Of a DNA stretch of 64,000 nt, positions 22,058-33,710 are shown piece by piece. Under the pieces are notes generated by a model, which saw only the letters and a list, made by a program, of their open reading frames with translations, had not been told where the DNA came from and did not search any database. The position numbers and the translations under genes were made by a program. The stretch's first letter is position 1; each line of letters begins with the position of its first letter. The stretch spans positions 74,639,223-74,703,222 of the forward strand of contig NC_089230.1 of NCBI RefSeq assembly GCF_963924675.1, in the 5' to 3' direction. This DNA comes from Phocoena phocoena (lineage: Eukaryota; Chordata; Mammalia; Artiodactyla; Phocoenidae).

Positions 22058-22461
22058 CACATATATATGGCATCTAAAAAAATGGTCATGAAGAACCTAG
22101 GGGCAAGATGGGAATAAAGACACAGACCTACTAGAGAATGGACTTGAGGACGTGGGGAGGGGGAAGGGTAAGCTGTGACAAAGCGAGGAGAGAGAGGCAG
22201 AGACATATATACACTACCAAACGTAAGGTAGATAGCTAGTGGGAAGCAGCCGCATAGCACAGGGAGATCAGCTCAGTGGTTTGTGACCACCTAGAGGGTG
22301 GGGATAGGGAGGGTGGGAGGAGGCAGACGCAAGAGGGAAGAGATATGGGGACATATATATATGTATAACTGATTCATTTTGTTTATAAAGCAGAAGCTAA
22401 CACAACATCGTAAAGCAATTATATACACTCTAATAAAGATGTTAAAAAACAAACAAAAAAC
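22058..22461 (+). mobile_element. 5'-truncated LINE-1 3' end
   Basis: Only the end of ORF2 and the 3' UTR: 'atatatggcatctaaaaaa', a G-rich stretch near 22155, 'gtgggaagcagccgcatagc', then 'cactctaataaagatgtt' and an A/C-interrupted tail. TSD aaacaagtttta (12 bp) at 22046-22057 and 22462-22473. Confidence 0.92.
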
Positions 22462-22473
22462 AAACAAGTTTTA

Positions 22474-23619
22474 GACTGTAATCACATCAGATTGTAATCT
22501 CATGCTGATCTTTAGAGAGAAAAAGATACCTTCTTGTAGAAGAAAGCCCACTGGCTTAAGGAGAAAAGCTCTTTTCTAGAGTGCAAGTGACATTTTCCTC
22601 TGGTACGAGGGAGAAATGTGTTTTACATTTATCTGATTTTTATCTTATATTTAACATTCCTAAGTCAAGCTGTTTCAGCAGTGTTGTCAAGAACATGATG
22701 CATTTAATTGTCATTACAATTTATTTTGTGGGGGACTTTATAGGGAAGAGTATCCTCAGAAGGAGCTGGAAGTGTGGCATTGGGCTGTTGGTGACAGCTG
22801 GGGGTGGGTGTTGAGGCTACTAGATTAGGAAATGTCCTGCTGATGAGGAGGCTATTAACCTCAGAAGAGCTCATCGCCAAAGCAAATCAAGTGAAGACAA
22901 AATAGATGGTTGACTGTAGCACTTTGGGGAGAGGGTCATCCATATTAGGGGGCTGCCAAAGAAGCCAGCCTTGCTGTCTGGAAAGGAGTCAGAATGATAA
23001 ACTTCTGGATGACTGCAGAGTGACTGAATGAAGTCTGTGGTTCTCAATGCTTCTTCCCAGCCTCAATTCACCTGCAGTCTATTCTTAATAGCTAAGGGGC
23101 CCACCATTGTGGCAATGCTTGGTGGAGTGGGGAGCTTCAAGAGTCAGAATCTTGGGAAAGTCTCACATGGATCCAGATATGTCCTTATTTGGGGATGGAG
23201 GTGGCTATCATTAAAGCCTTCTTTGAATCAGATGGGCCATATTCTCATCCTGCTCGGGAAGGGTACTGCACATAATTTAGATTAAGCTACTTAGCCAAGG
23301 GGAGCAAGTCTGTGTACAATACTTGGTCGCTAAGCTACCTTTAAAGCGCGTGGAATTTTGTTCACCAAAGAGAATCAGTTGTGTGTGCAAGTTTGGGGGC
23401 AAGAGGAATTGCTCTGTGAAACAGAAGGTGGGTTTAGCGCTCTGTGTGAGTGAAAGAGGAGAACTAGGACTGGTATCAAGGTGAGAGCAAAACTGGAGAG
23501 AATAAGGTTAACAGAGTGGTTTTTGAAGTAATTTTGAAGAGTTTACTGACTTGCCCCTACAAAACCTTTAGTACATTTTTCATTGCTTACTAGTAATTTT
23601 GGTGCAAGTGGGGAAAAAG
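22474..23619. other. Unique sequence, slightly more GC-rich
   Basis: Contains an 85-codon plus-strand frame (23028-23285) with no domain I recognise and no clear splice bounds. No repeat recognised. Confidence 0.4.
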
Positions 23620-23720
23620 CTGGGGGAAGGTGACAAGTACTTAATCTCTCTGGACCTGTTTGCTCATTTGTAAAGTAAAGATACCACGATTCTAATCACC
23701 CACTAGAGATAGTTAACCTT
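23620..23720 (+). mobile_element. MIR SINE fragment
   Basis: 'acaagtacttaatctctctggacctg' followed by 'ctcatttgtaaagtaaagat' matches the forward MIR core. Confidence 0.6.
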
Positions 23721-24540
23721 TGACTTCTCTCCAAAGAAAAATTTATCAATTCTTGGAATAATACTATAAGGATGTATAGTATTGGGGAAAAATACTACAG
23801 TGGGAAAAAACGTTACAACTAAAAGGCTTGAACTGAAGGACGTAATTGGGAGAAAAGAATTCTTACTTTTTGTAAAAAATTACTTTTATGGCGTAAAAAT
23901 CCTCTGTCCTATTACAACCGTTATTATTCTTCAGAATGTTTTCCCAGTATAGTATATGTTTTCACTTTACACAGTTATTACTGTAATATATAAATGATAC
24001 TGTGTCTTCCTTTTTAATTTTACATGTGAACTGCATGTGATAGTATCTATATTTATATATATCTCGGTGTATTTATCATCTATTTCTCTATCAATCTATC
24101 AGTAATTTTCTATTATTTATCAATAATCTCTGAGTTTAGCTTTCTAGCGCTCTAGAAATTATTTACCTGAGTTTCACTTCCTAGTTCTTATTTAATGACC
24201 TCTTAGCTTCTTTTGTTCTGATATAGTTTGATCTGAAGATGACAATAATAAATATATTTGTGCATGGTCTTTATAACCATTATTTACTTTATATAAATCT
24301 GAAAGGATCTTCCAAAATGTACTTCCTTACTCTTCTATTATTGAATATAAAGTTGTTTGTAAATATTCACTATTTTAAATAACTCTGTAATGTACAATTC
24401 ATGCATCTATCTAAAGGAACCAGTCAAAAAAGTTTAATCATTATACTTGTCCTTTTCCCTTTTAGCTTCTAAATAAACACGCATAAGAGGAGGAGTTGTA
24501 ATATTAAAACTGTTGATTTTGAGGATTTAAAAATTTTTAT
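23721..24540. other. Unique AT-rich sequence
   Basis: TATATCT-rich stretch near 24045-24110. No repeat family or exon recognised. Confidence 0.45.
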
Positions 24541-25455
24541 TGGATGTTAGAGACTGAAAAACAATAGAAAGATCAATGGACCTAAGAGCTGGTACTTTGA
24601 AAAGATAAACAAAGTTGATAAACCCTTAGCCAGATTCATCAAGAAAAAAGAGAGAGCTCAAATAAATAAAAGCAGAAATGAAAGAGGAGAAATTACAATG
24701 GACACCACAGGAATACAAAGGTTGAAAAGAGATTACTACAAACAATTGCACACCAACAAATTGGATGACCTAGAAGGAATGGATAAATTCCTAGAAACAG
24801 ATAATCTTCCAAGGCTGAATCAAGAAGAAATAGAAAATCTGATCAGACAGATTACTAGTAGTGAAATTGAATCAGTAGTCAAAAAACTCTCAACAAACAA
24901 AAGTCCAGGACCAGGTGGCTTCACAGGTGAATTCTACCAAACATTTAAAGAAGAGTTAACACCTATTCTTTTAAAACTATTCCAAAAAATTGAAGAGGAA
25001 GGATCATTTCCAAGTTCACTCTACGAGGCCAGCATTACCCTGACAGCAAAACCAGATAAAGACAGTACCACCCCCCCACAAAATTAGAGGTCAATATCCC
25101 TAATAAACATAGATGCAAAAACTTCAACAAAATACTAGCAAACCAGTTCAACAATATATTAAAAGGATCATACACCATGATCAAGTGGTGTTTATCCCAA
25201 AGATGCAAGGATGGTTCAATATATGCCTATCAGTGTTATATACCACATTATTGAGGCAAATGATAAAAATCATATGATCATCTCAATAGATGCAGAAAAA
25301 GAATTTGACAAAATCCAACTTCCATTTATAATAAAAACTCTCAACAAAGTGGGTATTGAGGGAATATACCTCAACATAATAACTATGTTGTACACCTGAA
25401 ACTAATATGATATTTTATATCAACTATTTATTTTTTACTTTAGTAAAAAAAAATT
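24541..25455 (+). mobile_element. Internally deleted LINE-1
   Basis: Starts within ORF2 after the endonuclease ('caaagttgataaaccctta'), runs through the N-terminal reverse transcriptase region (an open frame at 24698-25087 with [13 protein letters not shown]), and reaches block A, here [12 protein letters not shown] with Glu for the usual Ala. After 'ctcaacataata' at about 25381 it switches directly to the extreme 3' end ('tgttgtacacctgaaacta'), losing the rest of ORF2 and most of the 3' UTR. A possible TSD (aaaatttttattggatg / aaaaattctattggaag, 14 of 17) is weak. Confidence 0.85.
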
Positions 25456-25759
25456 CTATTGGAAGCAAGCTCCTCTTTGGAAAAAACCCAGCACCTTATT
25501 TTATTAAACAAAACAATATAAAATGAAGCAAACACCTCCTTCCCCCCATTTTTGTTCCTACACAGATTACACTCATATATATATTAATCATTTTCTTTGT
25601 AGCAAGAAATATACATGTTGTAAATTTTGGCTTAGTATTGTTTCAGAAGATATATATTATAATCAGAAAAATTATTTTGAACCTAAATATTAATACTTAA
25701 AATTTATTTAAATTCTGTCATATATAAGGCATTATAAGCAGTATAAAATTAGTTGCATT

Positions 25760-25946
25760 GGGCTTCCCTGGTGGCGCAGTGGTTGAGAGTCCGCCTGCCG
25801 ATGCGGGGGACGCGGGTTCGTGCCCCGGTCCGGGAAGATCCCACATGCTGTGAAGTGGCTGGGCCCATGAGCCATGGCCGCTGAGCCTGCACGTCCAGAG
25901 CCTGTGCTCCGCAATGGGAGAGGCCACAACAGTGAGAGGCCCGCGT

Positions 25947-25976
<30 letters not shown>
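25760..25976 (+). mobile_element. CHR-family SINE
   Basis: Forward copy close to consensus, keeping several CpGs (gatgcgggggacgcgggttcg). It has a pure A tail of about 25 nt. TSD agttgcatt (9 bp) at 25751-25759 and 25977-25985. Confidence 0.95.
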
Positions 25977-25977
<1 letters not shown>

Positions 25978-25985
25978 GTTGCATT

Positions 25986-26468
25986 AATGAAAATAGATTA
26001 TAATTTCAAGAGTAAATTTTAGGATAATATTAAATGATAATGATAAAAGGAGGTAGATGATATATATATCAGTATGAACATATTAAACTAGATTAATGGT
26101 ATAAAGTATTTTTAAAACATATTTGAACTTACTATATTAAAGTATATTTACAAAACTTTAATTCAGTGTTTTAATAGTTCATCAGCTTGTGATACAGAAT
26201 AAACTTCTGTGTGCTTTGGAACTGCAGGAAGTGGTTTCTTCAAGAGATTTTTGATTAATGTTCCTAAAAAAGTAAGCTTGGTCTCTCTCCTGGAACTTGG
26301 ATAAAGGTGGTATTTAATTCCTAGTGTATGGAATGCGTGGTAGGAATCCTGCCAAGCATCTTACAAACTTAGCTCTAGGTTATATATAGAGAGAATGGTA
26401 ATTGGTAGCAAGAAGGTATACTGCCTTCCAATCTGGCACTGAACTTTTACATCTTGAGCAAAAATCCT

Positions 26469-26469
<1 letters not shown>
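25986..26469. other. Unique sequence
   Basis: AT-rich, with no repeat or exon recognised before the GT repeat. Confidence 0.45.
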
Positions 26470-26505
<36 letters not shown>

Positions 26506-26518
26506 TGTGTGTCTGTGT
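26470..26518 (+). repeat. (GT)n microsatellite
   Basis: About 17 uninterrupted GT units then two CTGTGTGT interruptions. Likely length-variable. Confidence 0.97.
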
Positions 26519-26683
26519 ACAGAACTAGAATCCTTACTCATTCTAACTTTAGGTTGGAGATGGTTGCTTAGTTGCATAAATCCCTATGTAATTAATCATT
26601 TGCAAGATTAGTGCTGCCTTTTTCCATCTTACCATGGGGATAATTCCTTGAAAATTTCACACTTTTGAGATTAGTTAGGTCTG

Positions 26684-26855
26684 CACAGTGCTGTCTAATC
26701 CAGTACCCACAAGCCACATGTGACTATTTATATTTAAATATAAATGAATTAAAATTAAATAAAATTGAAAACTCAGTTGCTTGGTCTCACTAGACACATT
26801 TCAAGTACTCAGCAGCTACATGTGGCTAGCAGCTGCTCTACTGGACAGTGCAGTG
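26684..26855 (+). mobile_element. MER5-like hAT DNA transposon relic
   Basis: Terminal inverted repeats are recognisable: cacagtgctgtc at the left and gacagtgcagtg at the right. The right half has 'acatttcaagtactcagcagc' and 'acatgtggctagcagc', typical of MER5 elements. An 8-bp TSD taggtctg / aaggtctg (7 of 8) at 26676-26683 and 26856-26863 has the length expected of hAT transposons. It is non-autonomous, with no transposase. Confidence 0.82.
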
Positions 26856-26863
26856 AAGGTCTG

Positions 26864-27554
26864 TGGCTGAAGGACATTTTCATCATAGTAGTTAGCTCTG
26901 CTGGACACTGCTGAAGAAGATAAAATATTTTATAAAATAGCGCCTTTATAAATAGAATCATATATCTTGCTTGATTTCTCAAATAACAAAGAGTAAATAA
27001 AGTAGTGAACCAACAAAATAGTAAATAATAAAGTTAAATGACTGTTATCCTAAAAGCATGAAATTAAATTTGTTTAATGTGGCATATATGGGTTTATATT
27101 AAAATGAAGACACCTTTTATATGGATTGGTAAAGCAATCCTGAAAGGAAACTTGATGATGTTCCCAAGTTGCATTTGTGTAGCTGCAGCTAACACTCATG
27201 CAGCTCACAGGGACAGAGAAATTTCAAATTATTTGTCCAGTACATTTTTTTCTGTCATCTTCAAATTGTTGCTTTTTTCCTGCTTCATTTGTTCAAAAGA
27301 TATTGCAGAAGTAGGAAGGAAAATATAGTTCTCTACTTGAATAATGATAGTATTTTGTTTTCCTTTACCCAGTTTTTTGGGACTAGGTGTTAATTAGATC
27401 ATAGTTTTTATATTACAGAGAGGTACTTTCCCAGGCAAGATATTATTGAAACTATGACCTATTGAGACTTTACCTGGATGAGCTCTCTTAAATTTTGGAA
27501 GTTATACAGAAAAAAAAAAGAATGTCAACTTAACTCAGTTAAGAATAACATGGT
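26864..27554. other. Unique sequence
   Basis: Contains an 83-codon frame at 27077-27328 without a recognised domain. No repeat identified. Confidence 0.4.
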
Positions 27555-27782
27555 TTAATGTATCTTGAATATTACCTCATAGCATACAAAAATTGATATA
27601 AACATGAAAGATAACATTAAAATATTTCAGAAGAAAAATACAGGACTATCTTTGTGACAATTGGGGTAGGGAAATATTTCTAGCTATAAAGGAAAAAAAT
27701 TGGTAAATTGTATTATGTTGAACTTAAGGGCTTATATTTATTAAAACATAAGTCATATCATGAAGAAGGTGAGAAGGCACTC
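27555..27782 (+). mobile_element. Older LINE-1, left part (host of a younger L1)
   Basis: Degenerate late-ORF2 sequence ('gggtagggaaatatttct', 'ggaaaaaaattggtaaattg', 'gagaaggcac'). Its continuation is at 32840-33710, beyond the inserted L1. The left limit is approximate. Confidence 0.65.
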
Positions 27783-27879
27783 AGAATGGGTAAAGACACC
27801 AGAGGGCAGACAGCAGAAGCAAGAAGAACTACATTTCTGGAGCCTATGGAACGAAAACCACATTCACAGAAAGATAGAC

Positions 27880-28781
27880 AAAGGGAAAAGGCAGAGGCCT
27901 ATGTACCAGATGAAGAAACAAGATGAAACCCCAGAAAAACAACTAAATGAAGTGGAGCTAGGCAACTTTCCAGAAACACAATTCAGAATAATGATAGTGA
28001 AGGTGATCCAGGACCTCAGAAAAAGAATGGAGGCAAAGATTGAGAAGATGTGAGAAATGTTTAACAAAGACCTAGAAGAATTAAAGAACAAACAAAGAGA
28101 GATGAATAATATGGTAACTGAAATGAAAAATATACTAGAAGGAATCAATAGCAGAATAACTGAGGCAGAAGAATGGATAAGTGACCTGGAAGACAGAATG
28201 GTGGAATTCACTGCCACAGAACAGGATAAAGAAAAAAGAATGAAATGAAATGAAGACAGCCTAAGAGGCCTCTGGGACAACATTAAACACACCAACATTT
28301 ATATTATAGGGGTCCCAGAAGGAGACAGAAAGGACTTGAGAAAATATTTGAAGAGATTATAGTTGAAAAATTTCCTAACATGGGAAAGGAAATAACCACC
28401 CAAGTCCAAGAAGCACAGAGAATCCAAGGCAGAATAAACCCAAGGAGAAGCACGCTGAGACACATAGTAATCAAATTGACAAAAATTAAAGACAAAGAAA
28501 AATTATTAAAAGGAACAAGGAAAAAATTACAAGTAACATACAAGGGAACTTCCATAAGGTTAACAGCTTATTTCTCACCGGAAATTCTACAAGCCAGAAG
28601 GGAGTGGCACGATATATTTAAAGTGATGAAAGGGAAGAACCTACAACCAAGATTACTCTACCCAACAAGGTTCTCATTCAGATTTGATGGAGAAATCAAA
28701 AGCATTACAGACAAGCAAAAGCTAAGAGAATTCAGCACCACCAAACCAGCTCTACAACAAACGCTAAGGGAACTTATCTGA
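27880..28781 (+). pseudogene. LINE-1 ORF1 remnant
   Basis: The coiled-coil part is readable (27760-28053 frame, then 28057-28248 in the same frame after a TGA at 28054). A second stop follows KRMK at 28249. A frameshift near 28330 moves the rest into the frame of 28380-28781, which holds the RNA-binding domain and ends with its natural stop. Two stops and one frameshift prevent a full protein. Confidence 0.85.
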
Positions 28782-28833
28782 GTGGGAAACACAAGAGAAG
28801 AAAAGGACCTACAAAAACAAAACAATTAAGAAA

Positions 28834-31800
28834 ATGGTAACGGGAACATACATATTGAAAATTACCTTAAATGTGAATGGATTAAAATGCTTCAAGCAAG
28901 AGACACAGGCTTGCTGAATGGATACAAAAACAAGACCCATATATATGCCGTCTAAAAGAGACCCACTTCAGACCTAGGGACAGCTCTGAAGATATTCCAT
29001 GCAAATGGAAATCAAAAGAAAGCTGGAGCAGCAACACTCATATCAGATAAAATAGACTTTAAAATAAAGGATGTTACAAGAGACAAAGAAGGGCACTACA
29101 TAATGATCAAAGGGATCAACCCAAGAAGATACAACAATTATAAATATATATGCACCCAACATAGGAGCACCTCAATACATAAGTAAAATGCAAACAGCTC
29201 TAAAAGAGGAAATTGACAGTAACACAGTAATAATGGGGGACATTAACACCTCACTTACACCAATGGACAGAACATCCAGACAGAAAATTAACAAGGAAAC
29301 ACAAGGTTTAAATGACACAATAGGCCAGATAGATTTAATTGATATTTATAGGACATTCCATTTGAAAACAGCAGATTACACTTTCTTCTCAAATGCACGC
29401 AAAACATTCTCCAGGATATATCACATTTTGGGTCACAAATCAAGTCTCGGTAAATTTAAGAAAATTGGCATCATATCAAGCATCTTTTCTGACCACAACA
29501 CTATGAGATTAGAAATCAATTACAGGGAAATAAACAGTAACAAACGCAAACACCTGCAGGCTAAATAATATGTTACTAAATAACCAAGAGATCACTGAAG
29601 AAATCAAAGAGGAAATCAAAAAATACCTAGAAATAAATGACTGAAAACATGACAATCCAAAACGTATGGGATGCAGCAAAAGCAGTTCTAAGAGGGAAGT
29701 TTATAGTATTACAATCCTAACTCAAGAAACAAGAAAAATCTCAATCAATCTAACCTTACACCTAAAGGAACTAGAGAAAGAAGAACAAGCAAAACCCAAA
29801 GTTAGTAGAAGGAAAGAAATCATAAAGATCAGAGCAGAAAAAGATGAAGTAGAAACAAAGAAAACAATAGCAAAAATCAATAAAACTAAAAGCTAGTTCT
29901 TGGAGATGATAAACAAAATTGATAAACCTTTAGCCAGACTCATCAAGAAAAAGAGGGCGAGAACTCAAATCAATAAAATTAGAAATGAAAAAGGAGAAGT
30001 GACAATGGACACTGCAGAAATACAAAGCATCATAAGAGACTGCTACAAGCCACTCTATGCCAATAAAATGGACAAACTGGAAGAAATGGACAAATTCTTA
30101 GAAAGATATGGCTTTCCAAGACTGAACCAGGAAGAATTAGAAAATATGAACAGACCAATCACAAGTAATGAAATTGAAGCTGTGATTAAAAATCTTTCAA
30201 CAAACGAAAGCCCAGGCCCAGGTGGCTTCAAAGGTGAATTCTATCAAACATTTAGAGAAGAGCTAACACTCATCCTTCTGCAACTCTTCCAAAAAATTGT
30301 AGAGGAAGGAACACTCGCAAACTCATTCTACGAGGCCACCATCACCCTGATACCAAAACCAGACAGAGATACTACTACAAAAAAAGAAAACTACAGACCA
30401 GTATCACTGATGAACATAGATACAAAAGTCCTCAAGAAAATACTAGCAAACAGAATCCAGGAACGCATTAAAAGGATCATACAGTATGATCAAGTGGGAT
30501 AATTTCAGGGATGCAAGTATTCTTCAATATATGCAAATCAATCAATGTGATACACCATATTAACAAGTTGAAGGAGAAAAACCATATGATCATCACTATA
30601 GATGCAGAAAAAGCTTTCAACAAAATTCAACACCCATTTATGAAAAAAACTCTCCAGAAAGTGGGCATAGAGGGAACTACCTCAACATAATAAAGGCCGT
30701 ATGTGACAAACCCACAGCAAACATCATGTTCAATGGTGAAAACGTGAAAGCATTTCCTCTAAGATCAGCAACTAGACAAGGATGTCCACTCTCGCCACTA
30801 TTATTCAACATAGTTTTGGAAGTCCTAGCCATGGCAATCAGAGAAGAAGAAGAAATACAAGGAATCCAAATTGGAAAAGAAGAAGTAAAACTGTCACTGT
30901 TTGAAGATGACATGATACTATACATAGAGAATCCTAAAAATGCCACCAGAAAACTACTAGAGCTAATCAATGAATTTGGTAAAGTTGCAGGATACAAAAT
31001 TAATACATAGAAATCTCTTGCATTCCTATACACTAACAATGAAAGATCAGAAAGAGAAGTTAAGGAAACAATCCCATTCACCATTGCAACAAAAAGTTTA
31101 AAATACATAGGAATAAACCTACCTAAGGAGGTAAAAGACCTGTACTCAGAAAACTGTAAGGCACCGATGAACGAAATCAAAGATGACACAAACAGATAGA
31201 GAGATATATCATGTTCTTGGACTGGAAGAATCAATATTGTGAAAATGACTCTACTACCCACAGCAACCTACAGATTCAGTGCAATTCCTATCAAATTACT
31301 GATGGCATTTTTTACAGAGCTAAAACAAAAAATCTTAAAATTTGTATGGAGACACAAAATACCCCGAATAGCCAAAGCAATCTTGAGGGAAAAAAATGGA
31401 GCTGGAGGAATCAGACTCTCTGATTTCAGACTATACTACAAAGGTACAGTAATCAAGATGGTATGGTACTGGCACAAAAACTGAACTGTAGATCAATGGA
31501 ACAGGATAGAATGCCCAGAGATAAACCCTCACACCTATGATCAACTAATCTATGACAAAGGAGGCAAGGATATACAATGGAGAAAAGACAGTGTCTTCAT
31601 TAAGTGGTGCTGGGAAAACTGGACAGCTACATGTAAAAGAATGAAATTAGAACACTCCCTAACACCATACACAAAAATAAACTCAAAATGGATTAAAGAC
31701 CTAAATGTAAGACTTGACGCTATAAAACTCTTAGAGGAAAACATAGGCAGAACATACTTTGACATAAATCACAGCAAGATCTTTTTTGACCCATTTCCTA

Positions 31801-32580
31801 GAGTAATGGAAATAAAAACAAAAATAAACAAATGGAACCTAATGAAACTTAAAAGCTTTTGCACAGCAAAGGAAACTATAAACAAGACGAAAAGACAACC
31901 CTCAGAATGGGAGAAAATATTTGCAAATGTATCAACAGACAAAGGATTAATCTCCAAAATATTTAAAGAGCTCATGCAGCTCAATATTAAAAAACCAAAC
32001 AATCCAGTCGAAAAAGGGGCAGAAGACCTAAATAGACATTTCTCCAAAGAAGACATACAGATGGCCAACAGGCACATGAAAAGGTGCTCAACATCACTAA
32101 TTATTAGAGAAATGCTAATCAAAACTACAATGAGGTATCACCTCACACCAGTTAGAATGGGCATCATCAGAAAATCTACAAACAACAAATGCTGGAGAGG
32201 CTGTGGAGCAAAGGGAACCCTCTTGCATTGTTGGCAGGCATGTAAATTGATAGAGCCACTATGGAGAACAGTATGGAGGTTCCTTAAAAAACTAAAAATA
32301 GAATTATCGTATGACCTAGCAATCCCACTACTGGGCATATACCCTGAGAAAACCATGATTCAAAAAGGCACATGCACCGCAATGTTCATTGCAGCACTAT
32401 TTACAGTAGCCAGATCATGGAAGCAACCTAAATGCCAATTGATAGATGAATGGATAAGGAAGATGTGGTACATATATGGAATATTACCCAGCCATAAAAA
32501 GGAATGAAATGAAGTGGATGGACCTAGAGACTGTCATACAGAGTGAAGTAAGAAAGAGAAAAACAAATATCGTATATTAA
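28834..32580 (+). pseudogene. LINE-1 ORF2 remnant
   Basis: ORF2 starts ATGGTAACGGGAAC at 28834. Endonuclease fragment 29188-29568 keeps GDIN and FSDHN, but the catalytic Asp of RIDHILGH is Tyr (codon 29419-29421). Reverse transcriptase is in 29900-30502 and 30726-31010, where FADD reads FEDD (Glu codon 30903-30905). The conserved Cys-rich C-terminus is in 31641-32507. Stops and frameshifts separate the pieces. Both enzyme activities would be damaged even if the frame were continuous. Confidence 0.88.
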
Positions 32581-32839
32581 CGCATATATGTGGAATCTGA
32601 AAAAATGGTACAGATGAATTGGTTCACAAGGCAGAAATAGAGACACAGGTGTAGAGAACCAACGTATGCACACCGAGGGGGGAAAGTGGGGGTGGGGTGG
32701 TGGTGTGATGAATTGGGAGATTGGGATTGACATATATACACTAATATGAGTAAAATAGATAACTGATAAGAACGTGCTGTATAAGTAAATAAATAAATAA
32801 AATAGAAAAAAAAAAAAAAAAAGAATGGGAAAACATACC

Positions 32840-33710
32840 GACACAGAATGGGAAAAGGTATTTGTAATACATGTAACAGACAAAGGATTTGTAACCAGAG
32901 TATATAACTCCCCCTAGTGAATAAGAAAAAGTCAGAAACCCCAACAGTAAAATGGGAAAAAGTTATCAATAATATGACCTTCAAAAAGAGGATGCCCAAT
33001 ATATGACTAATATATATGAAAAGTTGTCAGCTTTTTTAATCCTCAGGGAAATGCAAATTACAATTATAATATGATGTTATGACATATGTATCAAGATGGC
33101 CTTGACGAGAAACTGAAAATACCAACTCTCAAACCCTGCTGGTTGGTGTGTAAATTTGATCAAACCTGTTGGAAAACTATTTGGCATTAAAACTGAGGAT
33201 ATGCGTACTCTAACACCAGCAGATCCGCTCCTAGGTTTATATCCAACAGAACTATGTACCAATGTGTGCCAAAGTGTACACACCAAAGGGCATACAGAAG
33301 AGTGTTCACAGCAGCATTATTCACAGGCACACCGAACTGGGAACAGTCCAGGTGCTGGTCAAGGGTAAAATGGATTCTTCTTGGTCCATTTCTGCAGAGG
33401 AATACTATACTGTAGTGAGAATGAATGATCTCCAAAATATGCAACAACGTAGGATACATCTGATAAATGTAATACTAAGTAGAAGAAAACAAGACACATT
33501 AGGGTACATAATTTATGAATCCACTTATATAAAATTCAAAAATCGTGTAAACTAATCAATGGTATTAGCTAAATCAGGATGGTGGTTTCTCGAAGGAATA
33601 TTGATTAAAAGGGGAGTAGTTACATGGTGTGTTCACTTTGTATATACTTACAATGAGCACTTTTCTGTGTGTATGTAATTTTTCAATCAATTCAATACAA
33701 TGCTGAGAAA
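32840..33710 (+). mobile_element. Older LINE-1, right part
   Basis: Resumes the 27555-27782 element: 'cagaatgggaaaaggtatttg', 'ggacaaag'-like 'agacaaaggatttgtaacc', 'tcaggatggtggtttctcg', then the 3' end 'acttttctgtgtgtatgtaa' and 'caatcaattcaatacaatg'. Much more degraded than the inserted element. Confidence 0.75.

Larger units (their letters stand above)
27801..32821 (+). mobile_element. Near-complete LINE-1, 5'-truncated before ORF1
   Basis: Begins 'agagggcagacagcagaagc', just upstream of ORF1, so nearly all the 5' UTR is missing. It continues through ORF1, ORF2 and a 3' UTR with a G-rich stretch near 32677, and ends in TAAA units and A17. An imperfect 18-bp TSD (15 of 18) lies at 27783-27800 and 32822-32839. 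It inserted into an older L1 of the same orientation. The many stops and the diverged TSD suggest it is older than the SINEs. Confidence 0.92.

Noticed and set aside
30677..31261. 194-codon minus-strand open frame
   Set aside because: It is the antisense shadow of the L1 reverse transcriptase region at 30700-31260.
32577..32999. 140-codon minus-strand frame
   Set aside because: Antisense of the L1 3' UTR and its A tail running into older L1 sequence.
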